From CAVTLG01 sp963735495 (GTDB taxonomy: Bacteria > Chloroflexota > Ktedonobacteria > Ktedonobacterales > Ktedonobacteraceae): a stretch of 64,000 nucleotides of DNA. Below the pieces are notes generated by a model. The model did not search any database, was not told the origin of the DNA, and was given only the letters and a program-made list of their open reading frames with translations. Below are positions 19,001 through 27,832 of this stretch, piece by piece; position 1 is the first letter of the stretch, and each line of letters starts with the position of its first letter. The DNA lies in the NCBI GenBank assembly GCA_963735495.1, contig CAVTLG010000014.1, positions 930,001-994,000 of the forward strand. The letters are read 5' to 3'. Position numbers and translations under genes: made by a program.

Positions 19001-19133
19001 TTTTGTCTGATTTTTAGAGCGGTTTCACCCGGAAGGATGGAGAGCCCATAGGAGAGTGGGATTGACAGCTCTCTTCATCTCTGCTTTACTGTTCTGGCAT
19101 AAACGCATGCTAACTATCGAAAGTGAGGACACT

Positions 19134-19859
19134 ATGGCAACTCAGCAATCGACCCCTATCCGCCTTTATCTCTTGCAATTAGGGCTGGTGGAAGACGGAA
19201 CCCCAATACCAGGCTATCTGATACAAACCAGCGATGGCAAAAACATTCTGGTCGATACGGGGGTTCCCTTGGATGGTTCTTTCACGCCGAATGGAGGTCA
19301 CAAGCTCCAGATCTTCTCCGTGGAAGATGAACTTGCAGCTCTGGGATTGACCCCACAAGATATTCATTTGCTGGTCTGTACTCATTTTGACCCCGACCAC
19401 TCTGGAAGTCACGATGTATTCCTCTGGTCCGAGCTGATTGTGCAACGAACACATTATGAATTCGCCCGCGCTTCCAAGGATGCTCGTTTCACCCTCACTC
19501 GTCCCCACTGGGATCATCCCGGCCTCCGGTATCGACTCATTGATGGGAATGTCGAGCTAGCACCAGGGGTAGAACTCATCGAAACAGACGGCCATGTTCC
19601 CGGTCACCAGGTCGTGCTTGTTCGCTTGCCGCACACCGGCCCTGTTCTGCTCGCTATTGATGCCGCAGCCACGCAAGAGGAACTTTATCCGGACACTCGC
19701 CTGGAGAACAATGGCGTGGATATAGACCCGGCAGAAGCTCGGGAGTGCGCACAGAAGCTTTTAGAACTCGTCAGGCGCGAAGGGGTGACACTTGCCGTCT
19801 TCGGACACGACGAAAATCTGTGGCCGACGCTCAAGAAAGCTCCCGAATTCTATGACTAG
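19134..19859 (+). CDS. Metallo-beta-lactamase-fold hydrolase (AHL lactonase-like)
   Basis: 241 residues from ATG 19134 (GTGAGGAC upstream); a GTG at 19056 would add an unlikely leader. Metal-binding motif THFDPDHSGSH: the usual HxHxDH reads HxDxDH, so Asp replaces the second His. Later ligands can be seen in DGHVPGHQ, AIDAA and FGHDE. The layout resembles the N-acyl homoserine lactonase branch, but the substrate is not established. The gene stands alone between IS debris and the convergent glycosyltransferase fragment. Confidence 0.8.
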   Translation: MATQQSTPIRLYLLQLGLVEDGTPIPGYLIQTSDGKNILVDTGVPLDGSFTPNGGHKLQIFSVEDELAALGLTPQDIHLLVCTHFDPDHSGSHDVFLWSELIVQRTHYEFARASKDARFTLTRPHWDHPGLRYRLIDGNVELAPGVELIETDGHVPGHQVVLVRLPHTGPVLLAIDAAATQEELYPDTRLENNGVDIDPAEARECAQKLLELVRREGVTLAVFGHDENLWPTLKKAPEFYD

Positions 19860-19865
19860 TTAAAA

Positions 19866-20265
19866 TTATTGCGCAGCCTGGCGAGGTGCATAGGTCAATG
19901 TGTTATAGAGTTGCTCGACCTGGAACGCGATATCGCGCCAGCTATATTGAATCACGGATGGACGACACTGCTCACTCATTGTGGCATGCAGTGAGGTGTC
20001 GCGCAAGAGATTGTCGATGTATCTGGCAAAAAAGCCTGGGTAACGCGGCACCAGAAAGCCTGTTTGCTCATGCCGCACTACCGTCATAAGCCCTCCGGCA
20101 CGCATAGCAACGACGGGAGTGCCACATGCCTGTGATTCCACAGCCGCCAGGCCAAAGGTCTCATGATATGATGGCACGGCGGTCACATCGGCGGCGCTGT
20201 AGTAAAGTGGTAGCTCCTTCTGCAGTGTCTGATAGGCACGTGCAAGCTTTTCCTCCTGAGAGATA
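19866..20265 (-). pseudogene. GT4-type glycosyltransferase, C-terminal fragment
   Basis: The minus frame reads EEKLARAYQ, LYYSAADVTAVPSYHETFGL, then ESQACGTPVVAMRAGG and TGFLVP: the nucleotide-sugar-binding C-terminal half of GT-B glycosyltransferases (SYHETFGL with E, EACGTPV-like motif). The N-terminal acceptor domain is missing. Sequence homology begins abruptly near 20265, just past the 3' end of the upstream operon, so the gene was truncated by a rearrangement there. Confidence 0.75.
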
Positions 20266-20300
20266 GTGGTCCGTCGGCTTCCTCTCGCATCGGACTGGCG

Positions 20301-21077
20301 CTAATGGGAGAGAAGAACTGGTTCCTGGTTGGCACTGGTTTCGAGAACTGGTGTTGGGCATTCGATGTTCGTCTTTCCTTCCTCAATGATGGTCCTGTGG
20401 GCGGATTGGAAGAAGGGAGCAAGCTCTCTCGCCAACTGCTGATAATCGAGAGGCTCCAATGCAGATGGATCTGTCCTCATCTGCTGATTCTGTCCTGGCT
20501 CCAACGGTGGTTCATGCGTAAGTCCCTGTCGAAGCTGCTGGAACGAGACCTGTTTGAGTCGAGAAGCCAGTAAGAAGCCGATCACCGCAACAGAGCGCAG
20601 GGCCGTCATGATCCATAAGGGAACGATGCTAGCAACGCTGCTCACCGGCAATCCTGCGGCAAGGGCCAGAGCATCAAAATGAGTGATGAGTCCAGCAACA
20701 GTTGCCAACAAAGCCGTGAGGGTGAAAAAGATCACGGCTTTGACGGTCTCGCGTTCTCGCACGGACTGAAAGGCGTTGAGAAAGACGGTGCCTAAGCTGG
20801 AATCGATGGCAATGGCCTGCGCCCAGGCCCAGGCAAAAGAGATCTGGCTGTGTCCATGCAGAATGGTTCCATCGGTTAAGAAGTTGGCGGTACTCACAAC
20901 AATGCCAGCCGCGAGCAGCAGTTCGCTGGTTTTGGTGATGAAACTGAAGAGGAACTTGATGGCAGCATCGTACCATGCTAACGATGCAAAGGCTTGAAGC
21001 CACAAGTTCTTTTGAGTGAAATTCATATACTCGTTAATTTCTTCTTCTTTGGCCGGGGTTCTCACGGCTCTCCTCAT
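20301..21077 (-). CDS. Membrane protein of unknown function, last gene of toxin operon
   Basis: 258 residues. Several hydrophobic segments occur between about 48 and 178 (for example LLLAAGIVVSTANFL and AVIFFTLTALLATVAGLITH), followed by a soluble Gln/Glu/Pro-rich tail of about 75 residues. The ATG overlaps the stop of the immunity gene (ATGA), so it is translationally coupled to it. I recognise no family. Possible roles are a membrane anchor for the immunity complex or part of toxin export. That is inference from position only. Confidence 0.75.
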   Translation of the reverse strand: MRRAVRTPAKEEEINEYMNFTQKNLWLQAFASLAWYDAAIKFLFSFITKTSELLLAAGIVVSTANFLTDGTILHGHSQISFAWAWAQAIAIDSSLGTVFLNAFQSVRERETVKAVIFFTLTALLATVAGLITHFDALALAAGLPVSSVASIVPLWIMTALRSVAVIGFLLASRLKQVSFQQLRQGLTHEPPLEPGQNQQMRTDPSALEPLDYQQLARELAPFFQSAHRTIIEEGKTNIECPTPVLETSANQEPVLLSH

Positions 21078-22594
21078 CTAAGATAATGACGTTCCTCTTC
21101 AGCGGTCATACGCAGACGTTTGACCTGGTAACCCCGCTCCATCTGAGCCAGTAGCTCCGGTCTTTGTTGACCTACCAGCGGGAGTTTGGTAATTGCGTCA
21201 AAGTCCTCTCTATAGCCCAGTTCGTAACACAACCGCTCCTCAAAAACCCGCCAGATATCAATATCCTGGTCGAAGAGAGGTTCAGTCTGTAGCCAGAGCA
21301 CCAGAGACTCGCGCAGGGATGCCCCTACCTGAGGGTTCGCCCAGCGACGCAGCAAACGAGGAGCGTATAAACGCCAACTCTCATACCAGTAATCGTTCGC
21401 AGCCTGCGCAGTCACCGGTAACTCGTCAGTGAGCATACTCAGCAGAACAGGTAATGCTGCCTCGTCCTCCCATAATCCGGCAAAACGAGCACTGATCCAA
21501 CGTTCCTCTTTGTGTGAACTGTTCAATAAAGAGTGCAGAGATGCAGGGGCCTCAGGCAGATTGAGGCGACCAACCATGCAAAGTGCGGCGAAACGCTGGA
21601 CTGGCGAAACGTCCGCTTGCGCAAGCAGATTCTGCCAGAACTGCAAAGAAAAAGGCTCCTCTTCCTTACCTACCGCTTCTCGAATACCCTCTATAATGGT
21701 AGCGCGCACTGTGCCTAACCCATCGATCTCCAGAAGAGCCTCTTCCGCATTCGTGTAATACCAGAATTCACGTTTCCTGTCTATCTCATAATGCTCTTCG
21801 GCTGAGAGAGTATACCAGTGTACAGTGGAAGAGCACTGACCCTCTGCAAGAAAGGTTTCCAGAATAGCGGATACTTCTGAAAAGGAAACGAAAGCAGGTA
21901 GTGAAAAAGGTTCCTGAGGAGTTGCAATCAGAAAATCTGTCTGATTTGCGGAGGCGTATTCAACATAATAGGCGGCCTCCTGCCTGTTATACTGCACCGT
22001 CATCATACCAGTATCTTGCTGGTAGAGAGTGCAGGTCTCTGCGGTTACCCCATCCAGCAAGTGTATATATTGCAGAATTGTCGCCAATGCTGGATTGATG
22101 TCAGAGGAAAGAGAACGATCCTCCGCAAAAAAGCCAAGTGTCAGGTACCAATCGGCAGGACGATTGAGTACCGCATGCAGTTTTTCTCTCGCCTCAACAG
22201 GGAAAATTGCCACCAGCTTCCTCTGTTTTAAGGGATCGGTCTCGCGGCTATTTCGTGCCTGGAGCACGGCGATACTTTCGCTTAATGCCCCGATGTATCC
22301 CTCTAAATCAATATACCAGAGTCTCTCTGATGATTGCTCAAAAGGCACATTTGTATGCACGAGAGCCACGCTCTGAGGTGTGGTTTGCCAATTGTCCCAG
22401 TAGCTCAATGCATCGCGTAAAGCATACCAGTTTCTTTCTCCGTGAACAGGCAAACCCAGATGGGTTGTCAGAATATTGATCAATTCCTCTGGTGAAGAGA
22501 CGTTGGCGGGGATACGCACAACGATCTCGTCAGCTTGAGTCTGATAGGCCAGAGGATCGTCTAAAAATGTCAAATGAATAAGATCGTCTTCCAT
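21074..22594 (-). CDS. Barstar-domain immunity protein with HEAT-like C-terminal region
   Basis: 506 residues. The N-terminal part (about 25-85) has the barstar pattern: SSPEELINILTTHLGLP then GERNWYALRDALSYW, the helix-loop-helix that blocks the barnase active site in known barstars. The remainder is far longer than a 90-residue barstar. It has a middle alpha/beta region and, from about 320 to 450, HEAT-like helical pairs (FAALCMVGRLNLPEA, ISARFAGLWEDEAALPVL). It starts 15 bp after the toxin gene with GAGGTAAA as ribosome site. Position and domain together support its role as antidote to the RNase-like toxin. Confidence 0.75.
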   Translation of the reverse strand: MEDDLIHLTFLDDPLAYQTQADEIVVRIPANVSSPEELINILTTHLGLPVHGERNWYALRDALSYWDNWQTTPQSVALVHTNVPFEQSSERLWYIDLEGYIGALSESIAVLQARNSRETDPLKQRKLVAIFPVEAREKLHAVLNRPADWYLTLGFFAEDRSLSSDINPALATILQYIHLLDGVTAETCTLYQQDTGMMTVQYNRQEAAYYVEYASANQTDFLIATPQEPFSLPAFVSFSEVSAILETFLAEGQCSSTVHWYTLSAEEHYEIDRKREFWYYTNAEEALLEIDGLGTVRATIIEGIREAVGKEEEPFSLQFWQNLLAQADVSPVQRFAALCMVGRLNLPEAPASLHSLLNSSHKEERWISARFAGLWEDEAALPVLLSMLTDELPVTAQAANDYWYESWRLYAPRLLRRWANPQVGASLRESLVLWLQTEPLFDQDIDIWRVFEERLCYELGYREDFDAITKLPLVGQQRPELLAQMERGYQVKRLRMTAEEERHYLR

Positions 22595-22609
22595 TTTACC
22601 TCGCTTCGC

Positions 22610-24058
22610 TTATTTCCCCAGGAGTTGCATAAGATAACTGGGCGGAATCGGTATCCTGGTCGCTGGGTCATAGTGACTTGGATAATAATAGGCTTTGCCT
22701 GAACTGTCAACCAGAATTCTCTGGGAACCTGATTGACCATCAACATAATATTCTCTCAGCGTACCATTTATAGGCGGTGGGAAAGGCTGCACAGATCTAC
22801 CTGCTTTACTATCCCATTGAGGTCTATTTGCAAACACGCCACCGTCATTATCTCCAATGTTAGTACCATTTTTCCAGCGCAAAAGAGCCTGATTAACGTC
22901 AGACTTGGGAAGTCTGATCCAGTTACTGCTCCCTTGTTTAGGATCAAGATAATTTCCCAGATTGTTCGTAATATAATCGGCTGAGGTACCTTTCCCAAGG
23001 AGAACGTCCGCATATTTGAGATTCAAGCCTTTCTGAACCCACTGATTGACATCACCGGTAGTAGCTCCTTTGCTGAGCACGCTTGAGACATCCGCCGAGG
23101 TTGCCTGAAGATCTGCGCCATTATTGATCAGTGTGCTGATTGAGGCGCCATCCAGCCCCTGACCGGTCAGGGTTGTGATATCCGACAAGTTTGCCGCTGT
23201 GACTTTCCCGCTCTCAATCCAATTCGTCAGCTCTTCCGGGTTCACTCCATCATCGACGAGCTTTTGGACATCGCTCAGACTCAAGCCCTCGCTATCGGTC
23301 CAGAGAGCAAGATTTTCTGCCACATCAGGTGCAACGCCCTTGTTTTTGAGGTCATTTTCAAAATCATTCAGGTTAGCACCACCTCCACCGCCGGTACCTC
23401 CGCTGCTTGTACTGGCAAAGACATGGCTCGGAAAGGTTGGAGGGGGCATGCCAGGGGTAAAACCTGTGGCACAACTGGCAGTAAAACCACCATTCAGATT
23501 ACGAAGCGCCAGAATCATCGTTTCCAGGACCAGATTGACATTCCCCAGAGAAGCAGTCAGGGCATTTACTTCCTGAATCCACTCTTCCACCTGCGCTGCA
23601 GTGGGTGGCTGCAAGGGACAGGAACGCTGCAGCATCTGGATGTTTTCCATGGCAATCAGCCCGTTCTGAATACTCGCTTTATGCTCATCCAGCACAGCCC
23701 AGAGTGGATTGGGTGAGCCCCCCATACAACTGCTGGCAGTAATCGCCAGTAAAGGATCATGGGCCCGGTTGAAATCAGTCTGGGTACTTGTCCAGGTATC
23801 GGAAAGAGTGGTAGCGGCCTGTCCCTGAGAGGTCGAGGTAACATTGGTAACCGCGCCGTTGGTCTCCTGAGATACGCCTGCCAGCCTGGTCGCATGAGTA
23901 GTAAACTTCCCGTTTGCTGTATCAATAGCATCGGCCAGATTGCTGAGCAGTTGATAGGTGTTTGATGGCACATCCGGCAGAGCAACATGACTGACATCTG
24001 GTGTCGGAGTAGGTGCCGGTTGCGGAGTTGGCGATGGTTGTGGTCCTGACATGCTCAT
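22610..24058 (-). CDS. Polymorphic toxin with barnase/RNase Sa-like C-terminal domain
   Basis: 482 residues in four parts. First, a Pro/Thr-rich start. Second, a helical region (about 25-200) like WXG/LXG export domains. Third, a Gly-rich hinge (SSGGTGGGGG, about 228) followed by tandem helical repeats (about 240-390). Fourth, a C-terminal domain from about 403 with GGVFANR, REYYVDG (Glu436), SQRILVD (Arg447) and PSHYDP (His462). Glu, Arg and His fall in the order and approximate spacing of the catalytic residues of barnase and RNase Sa. The likely role is a guanyl-type RNase delivered to rival cells. No classical signal peptide is present. ATG 24058 is only 3 bases from GGAG; ATG 24052 has better spacing. 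Confidence 0.75.
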   Translation of the reverse strand: MSMSGPQPSPTPQPAPTPTPDVSHVALPDVPSNTYQLLSNLADAIDTANGKFTTHATRLAGVSQETNGAVTNVTSTSQGQAATTLSDTWTSTQTDFNRAHDPLLAITASSCMGGSPNPLWAVLDEHKASIQNGLIAMENIQMLQRSCPLQPPTAAQVEEWIQEVNALTASLGNVNLVLETMILALRNLNGGFTASCATGFTPGMPPPTFPSHVFASTSSGGTGGGGGANLNDFENDLKNKGVAPDVAENLALWTDSEGLSLSDVQKLVDDGVNPEELTNWIESGKVTAANLSDITTLTGQGLDGASISTLINNGADLQATSADVSSVLSKGATTGDVNQWVQKGLNLKYADVLLGKGTSADYITNNLGNYLDPKQGSSNWIRLPKSDVNQALLRWKNGTNIGDNDGGVFANRPQWDSKAGRSVQPFPPPINGTLREYYVDGQSGSQRILVDSSGKAYYYPSHYDPATRIPIPPSYLMQLLGK

Positions 24059-24248
24059 GAACTCCTTTTCTCACGTACAGGAGAGGCATTTGTCCTCTCT
24101 ACCATTTACATGGTCACAGATGTATGATCAGTTTCTGGTACACCTCCCCATCCCATCCTCTCCACGCAAAACAGGCCACAGGGCCATACTTTCTGAGACT
24201 GGATCGGGAGAGAACCAGGAATTTTCCTGTTTGATTTAGCTGACAGTA
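24059..24248 (-). other. 190-bp gap within the toxin operon
   Basis: No gene was found between the WXG-like gene and the toxin gene. AAAGGAG lies directly before the toxin start. No convincing terminator or promoter was seen, so read-through from the upstream gene is possible. Confidence 0.5.
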
Positions 24249-24875
24249 CTACCAGCTAAAAGCTGCGCTCGCCCACGAAAAAAGCGCGGCTCCTGCTGCC
24301 ACTACCGCAGAACCAGCCGCAACTATGGCATCAACAGGAAGGGTGACAACGACGAGGGCAGCTAAAGCAACCACCCCGACCACAATGCCCGCACCTATGA
24401 CGACATGGCCGGCGGTGCTGTCCCAAAAACTGCCACTGCTTGAACTGCTGCTGATCGATAATGAGTTCAGTGCTGCATTCTGTGCCGCAGTGGGGGAAGC
24501 AAGTGTCACACTACTGGCCGTGTTGGTATAATAGCCAACCTGTGTCTCCAGATCCGCAAACGTTTTGGCGAGGGCCGTATCGGTAGCTGCAAATGCAGAC
24601 GCCGCTGCACCAAGCCCACTCGCCACAACCTGGAGATCTACACTGACACAGGCCAGGGCAGCGTTCAAACCATAGCCAAAATCTTCCAGAGCGGTGATAA
24701 AGTTCTGTGTATTCTGCATAAAGCTGACCGTATTAATCGCTCCCATCAGCGAGTTAATGGTGGTCATGACATCATTTACCAGATCATCGGTGTTGGTACT
24801 TCCTGTTTGGGTGGGGTGTGCTGCTGTGCTCCAGGTATTAGTGTTTACCGAAAGTGATTCTCCCATGATATTCAT
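24249..24875 (-). CDS. Small helical WXG100-like protein with C-terminal transmembrane segments
   Basis: 208 residues. Predicted helical, Ala/Asn/Thr-rich N-terminal 140 residues (LVNDVMTTINSLMGAIN, LNAALACVSVDLQVVASGLG), then a Ser-rich linker and two hydrophobic stretches (VIGAGIVVGVVALAALVVV; IVAAGSAVVAAGAALFSW). It sits directly upstream of the toxin gene. The pattern recalls the small helical partners that travel with WXG/LXG toxins, but there is no clean WXG motif, so the role as export partner is inference. Start is ATG 24875 or ATG 24866, with AAAGGAG just upstream. Confidence 0.65.
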   Translation of the reverse strand: MNIMGESLSVNTNTWSTAAHPTQTGSTNTDDLVNDVMTTINSLMGAINTVSFMQNTQNFITALEDFGYGLNAALACVSVDLQVVASGLGAAASAFAATDTALAKTFADLETQVGYYTNTASSVTLASPTAAQNAALNSLSISSSSSSGSFWDSTAGHVVIGAGIVVGVVALAALVVVTLPVDAIVAAGSAVVAAGAALFSWASAAFSW

Positions 24876-24899
24876 GCTCTCCTTTTAAGTGTGATCGGA

Positions 24900-27416
24900 T
24901 CATTTTTTTGCTTCGGGCACAATAGAGACAGAGGGAAGCTGTGTGAGTTTCTTTCGTACCTCTACCGTGCGTGGATCACTCTTTCCTAGACTGTGCTCTC
25001 TGATTGCATACACGCGCTCCAGATACATTCTGGCCTGTGGAAAATGCTGACGCTCTTGCTCAATCTCAGCCAGAGTATTGAGCACAGGGTCCAGCCTCAG
25101 ATCCTCCGGCTTTTGCGCGTTCTGATACAGGAAAAGGGCCAGTAGCAGAAGCGCTTCTGCCTGCTGAGGCTGTTTCTGAGCAACATAAAGCGTGGCGAGT
25201 GTAGAGAGATTTTCGACAAGGTCCAGATGTTGCGCGCCAAGCACCTGTCTGCGTAGTTCAAGAGCACGTTGTGAGAAAGCAATGGCCTGCTCGTACTGAC
25301 AGCGTTCCTGCTCTACAGAAGCCTGAGTATCCAGCACTGCTGCCAGAGACAGTTTATCAGGCTCTGATTGATGCTCATAGATGTCTCTGGAACGCTCCAG
25401 CAATGCCTGTGCCTCAGAGATCTGCTCCTGCGCCAGTGCGACTCTCGCCAGGTTGTTCAGGCAATGAGCCACATCAGGATGACGACTTCCTTGCGTTCTT
25501 TCTCTAGTTTTTACTACTTGTTCCAGCGTGCTGCGAGCTTCGACCGGATTGTTCCGACGCAGATATATCAGAGCCGCCCGTTCCAGGTGTCCCAGAGTTA
25601 CCGGATGTTCTCGACCTAACAATTGTTCACAAACTGGTAATGCTAGACGATAGGACTTTTCGGCCCGTTCCCACTGTTGCAAACGCTCAGAAACCTCGGC
25701 CAGGGTGAAGCGCGCCGCCATGGTCGACGGATGAGATAAACCTGGATTTTGCTCCCAGATCAGGCAAACTTTGCGCAATAGTGGCTCGGCCTGCTCAAAT
25801 TGCTCCTGCTCGATAAGGAGGAGAGCCAGGGCATAGCGGGCCGTAGCATAGGCGGGATGAGAGCGCAAATCAACTCGATCTCCAATGGAGAAAGCTTTTT
25901 CATAACAGAGCCTGGCTTCCTGGTGCTTGCTCTGCGCTGCATAAATCTGACCGAGATGGGTAAGCGCAAGCAGAACGTCGGGATGATTTATTCCCAGGGC
26001 CGCACTTTTACTGGCAATTGCCTGATGGGCCAATGCCTCGGCTTCCACGTAATTTCCTAACAGGCTGTTCATCGTGGCCAGATTGTCCAGTGCAGTAGCA
26101 ACTCCCGGATGAGCCTGACCATGTATCTGTTCCCAAATGATCTGCGCTCTTCTTAATAAAGGCTCGGCAGTACCAATCAGTCCTTGCTCCCACAAGAGTG
26201 AAGCCGCCCAGTTGAAGACATCCGCTGCTGGTATTGAAAAAGATGTCCATTGTTTACCGATCGGAGCCAGATGGCGAATATGTCCTACCACGCGCAGACG
26301 TTTGGCCAATGGTTCCGTAGAAAGCGACGGCAAAAGCTCTTGCAATAAAAGGCACGCTTGCTCAAGCTGTGGTTCAAATCTACTCGGAGCAAAAAACTGT
26401 CGCACCAGATCCTGGATCAGAGGATGCATACTCAGCGTCGCCGTCTCACGATCGAGGCAGAACAGCCCAGAGGTCATCCAGGACAGCGTAAATGTCCATG
26501 ATAAACTGCGCTTGTTTTCTTCGGCAGACAGATTTTGCCTGGACTCTCGCACAAAAAACGCTCCGGGAAGTGCCTCTGGCAAAAACAGCGCGCTTATCTG
26601 CACAAGAGCTAGATCGGGGGATTGAACCTGTTTCAGGTAATTTAAGCTCAATTCAGCGGCTACTGCCAGTTCCGTTGCATGTTCCAATGCTAGATCGGCG
26701 GAGAATTGCAAGCGGGCGGGAAAGTCGCGAAAGGTGAAAAGGTAATCCTGCACGCTCAAACCTGTCTCGCGCATGTAGCTCCCTGCCAGACATAAACCAG
26801 GAGGGGACCCACGAAATTCACGCGCCAGCTCTAGCGCAGCCTGACGTTGCTGCTCCTGTGCCTGGTCCAATGTCTCTTGATCTGCAAGCAAACCAGCTCG
26901 TTGCAGGACCAGCAATGCGCCTTCTTGCGCTTGCAAGCCAGTAATTTCCAGGCGGGGACTCTGCGAAGAAGGAGAGAGAGCAGGAGTAATGACCAGCAAA
27001 TGCCCATTCATTGGCTGCGTTTCAGATGTATCCTGCCCCTTGAATACAGGTGGAGGATTGTCCAGGACCAGCAAAAAGTGCTCTTTGCCAGCTAAATAAT
27101 CCTGCAAACGCTGAAATAGACCAGCAACTCCCTGGGTTAGCTCTGTCGGCAAGGCAAACGCTTCCAGAGCAGAAAACAGATCGGCCAGTAACATCTCATC
27201 GTTCGCCATGTTCAGCCAGCAAACTAGCGAATACTCCTGAGCATAGCGCCTCACATATTCGCGAGCTAATGTCGTCTTACCCATACCACTTTTCCCGGTC
27301 AACGCCACTTTTCGCTGCTGAAAAAGCATGGTGTGTAATGCTTGTAATAGCTCTTCGCGTCCCACAATGGGGGAAAATTCGGGAAAATCAACGCCATTTA
27401 TAATAGATTTGTTCAT
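24900..27416 (-). CDS. STAND-type ATPase with TPR array, first gene of toxin operon
   Basis: 838 residues. NB-ARC-like NTPase: VGREELLQAL, Walker A GKSGMGKTTLA (about 41-51), Walker B HFLLVLDNPP (about 113-122). From about 400 onward come tandem kinesin-light-chain-type tetratricopeptide repeats (for example LRRAQIIWEQIHGQAHPGVA and LERSRDIYEHQSEPDKLS), used for protein binding or self-assembly. GAGGTAG precedes the ATG. The WXG-like gene begins 24 bp after its stop, which suggests one transcript. Such ATPases serve as regulators or as sensors in conflict systems; here it may control or sense the toxin. There is no DNA-binding domain at the N-terminus. Confidence 0.85.
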   Translation of the reverse strand: MNKSIINGVDFPEFSPIVGREELLQALHTMLFQQRKVALTGKSGMGKTTLAREYVRRYAQEYSLVCWLNMANDEMLLADLFSALEAFALPTELTQGVAGLFQRLQDYLAGKEHFLLVLDNPPPVFKGQDTSETQPMNGHLLVITPALSPSSQSPRLEITGLQAQEGALLVLQRAGLLADQETLDQAQEQQRQAALELAREFRGSPPGLCLAGSYMRETGLSVQDYLFTFRDFPARLQFSADLALEHATELAVAAELSLNYLKQVQSPDLALVQISALFLPEALPGAFFVRESRQNLSAEENKRSLSWTFTLSWMTSGLFCLDRETATLSMHPLIQDLVRQFFAPSRFEPQLEQACLLLQELLPSLSTEPLAKRLRVVGHIRHLAPIGKQWTSFSIPAADVFNWAASLLWEQGLIGTAEPLLRRAQIIWEQIHGQAHPGVATALDNLATMNSLLGNYVEAEALAHQAIASKSAALGINHPDVLLALTHLGQIYAAQSKHQEARLCYEKAFSIGDRVDLRSHPAYATARYALALLLIEQEQFEQAEPLLRKVCLIWEQNPGLSHPSTMAARFTLAEVSERLQQWERAEKSYRLALPVCEQLLGREHPVTLGHLERAALIYLRRNNPVEARSTLEQVVKTRERTQGSRHPDVAHCLNNLARVALAQEQISEAQALLERSRDIYEHQSEPDKLSLAAVLDTQASVEQERCQYEQAIAFSQRALELRRQVLGAQHLDLVENLSTLATLYVAQKQPQQAEALLLLALFLYQNAQKPEDLRLDPVLNTLAEIEQERQHFPQARMYLERVYAIREHSLGKSDPRTVEVRKKLTQLPSVSIVPEAKK

Positions 27417-27832
27417 TTCTACCTCATAATATTCATTTTCCCTGGAATGATAGAGCTACACTATCCGGTGAAAAACTCAAAGAAACCAGCGAAATTGATC
27501 TCAAACAAGTGAACTTTTACTATTTAATGTGGTGCTACCCCTGGAAAAAGAAAAAGGATTTTTCGCTTGATATTTTTATATGCCCGAGCAGGAAAAAACT
27601 TTACATATTATAATCTTATGAGGGCATCATTTGTCAAGGCAGTTTTTGAGCAGAAAGCTTACCGCCCTGGCAAGGTGTATTTAGTGAAGCGGAAGGACTT
27701 CAATAAGTTTATGGAGGACGCCCAAACCGATAGGACGAAAGAGGATTAACCGCTACATAGGCGGTCAATTTGACCTTATGATAACTCTACGCACAAATCT
27801 CGATGATACCCTTAATAAGAAAGGAACGGTCT
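27417..27832 (+). other. Intergenic region with a possible small ORF
   Basis: 416 bp between divergent transcripts. A short + strand ORF (27618-27749, MRASFVKAVFEQKAYRPGKV at its start) ends in a segment resembling the C-terminus of excisionase-type helix-turn-helix proteins (VYLVKRKDFNKFM). TATAAT at 27609-27614 sits just before its ATG. This could be a leftover of an integrase or excisionase. Confidence that it is expressed is low. Confidence 0.3.

Noticed and set aside
22733..23716. Plus-strand ORFs of 80-150 residues opposite the toxin gene
   Set aside because: They are antisense to a protein with clear domain structure and have low-complexity composition.
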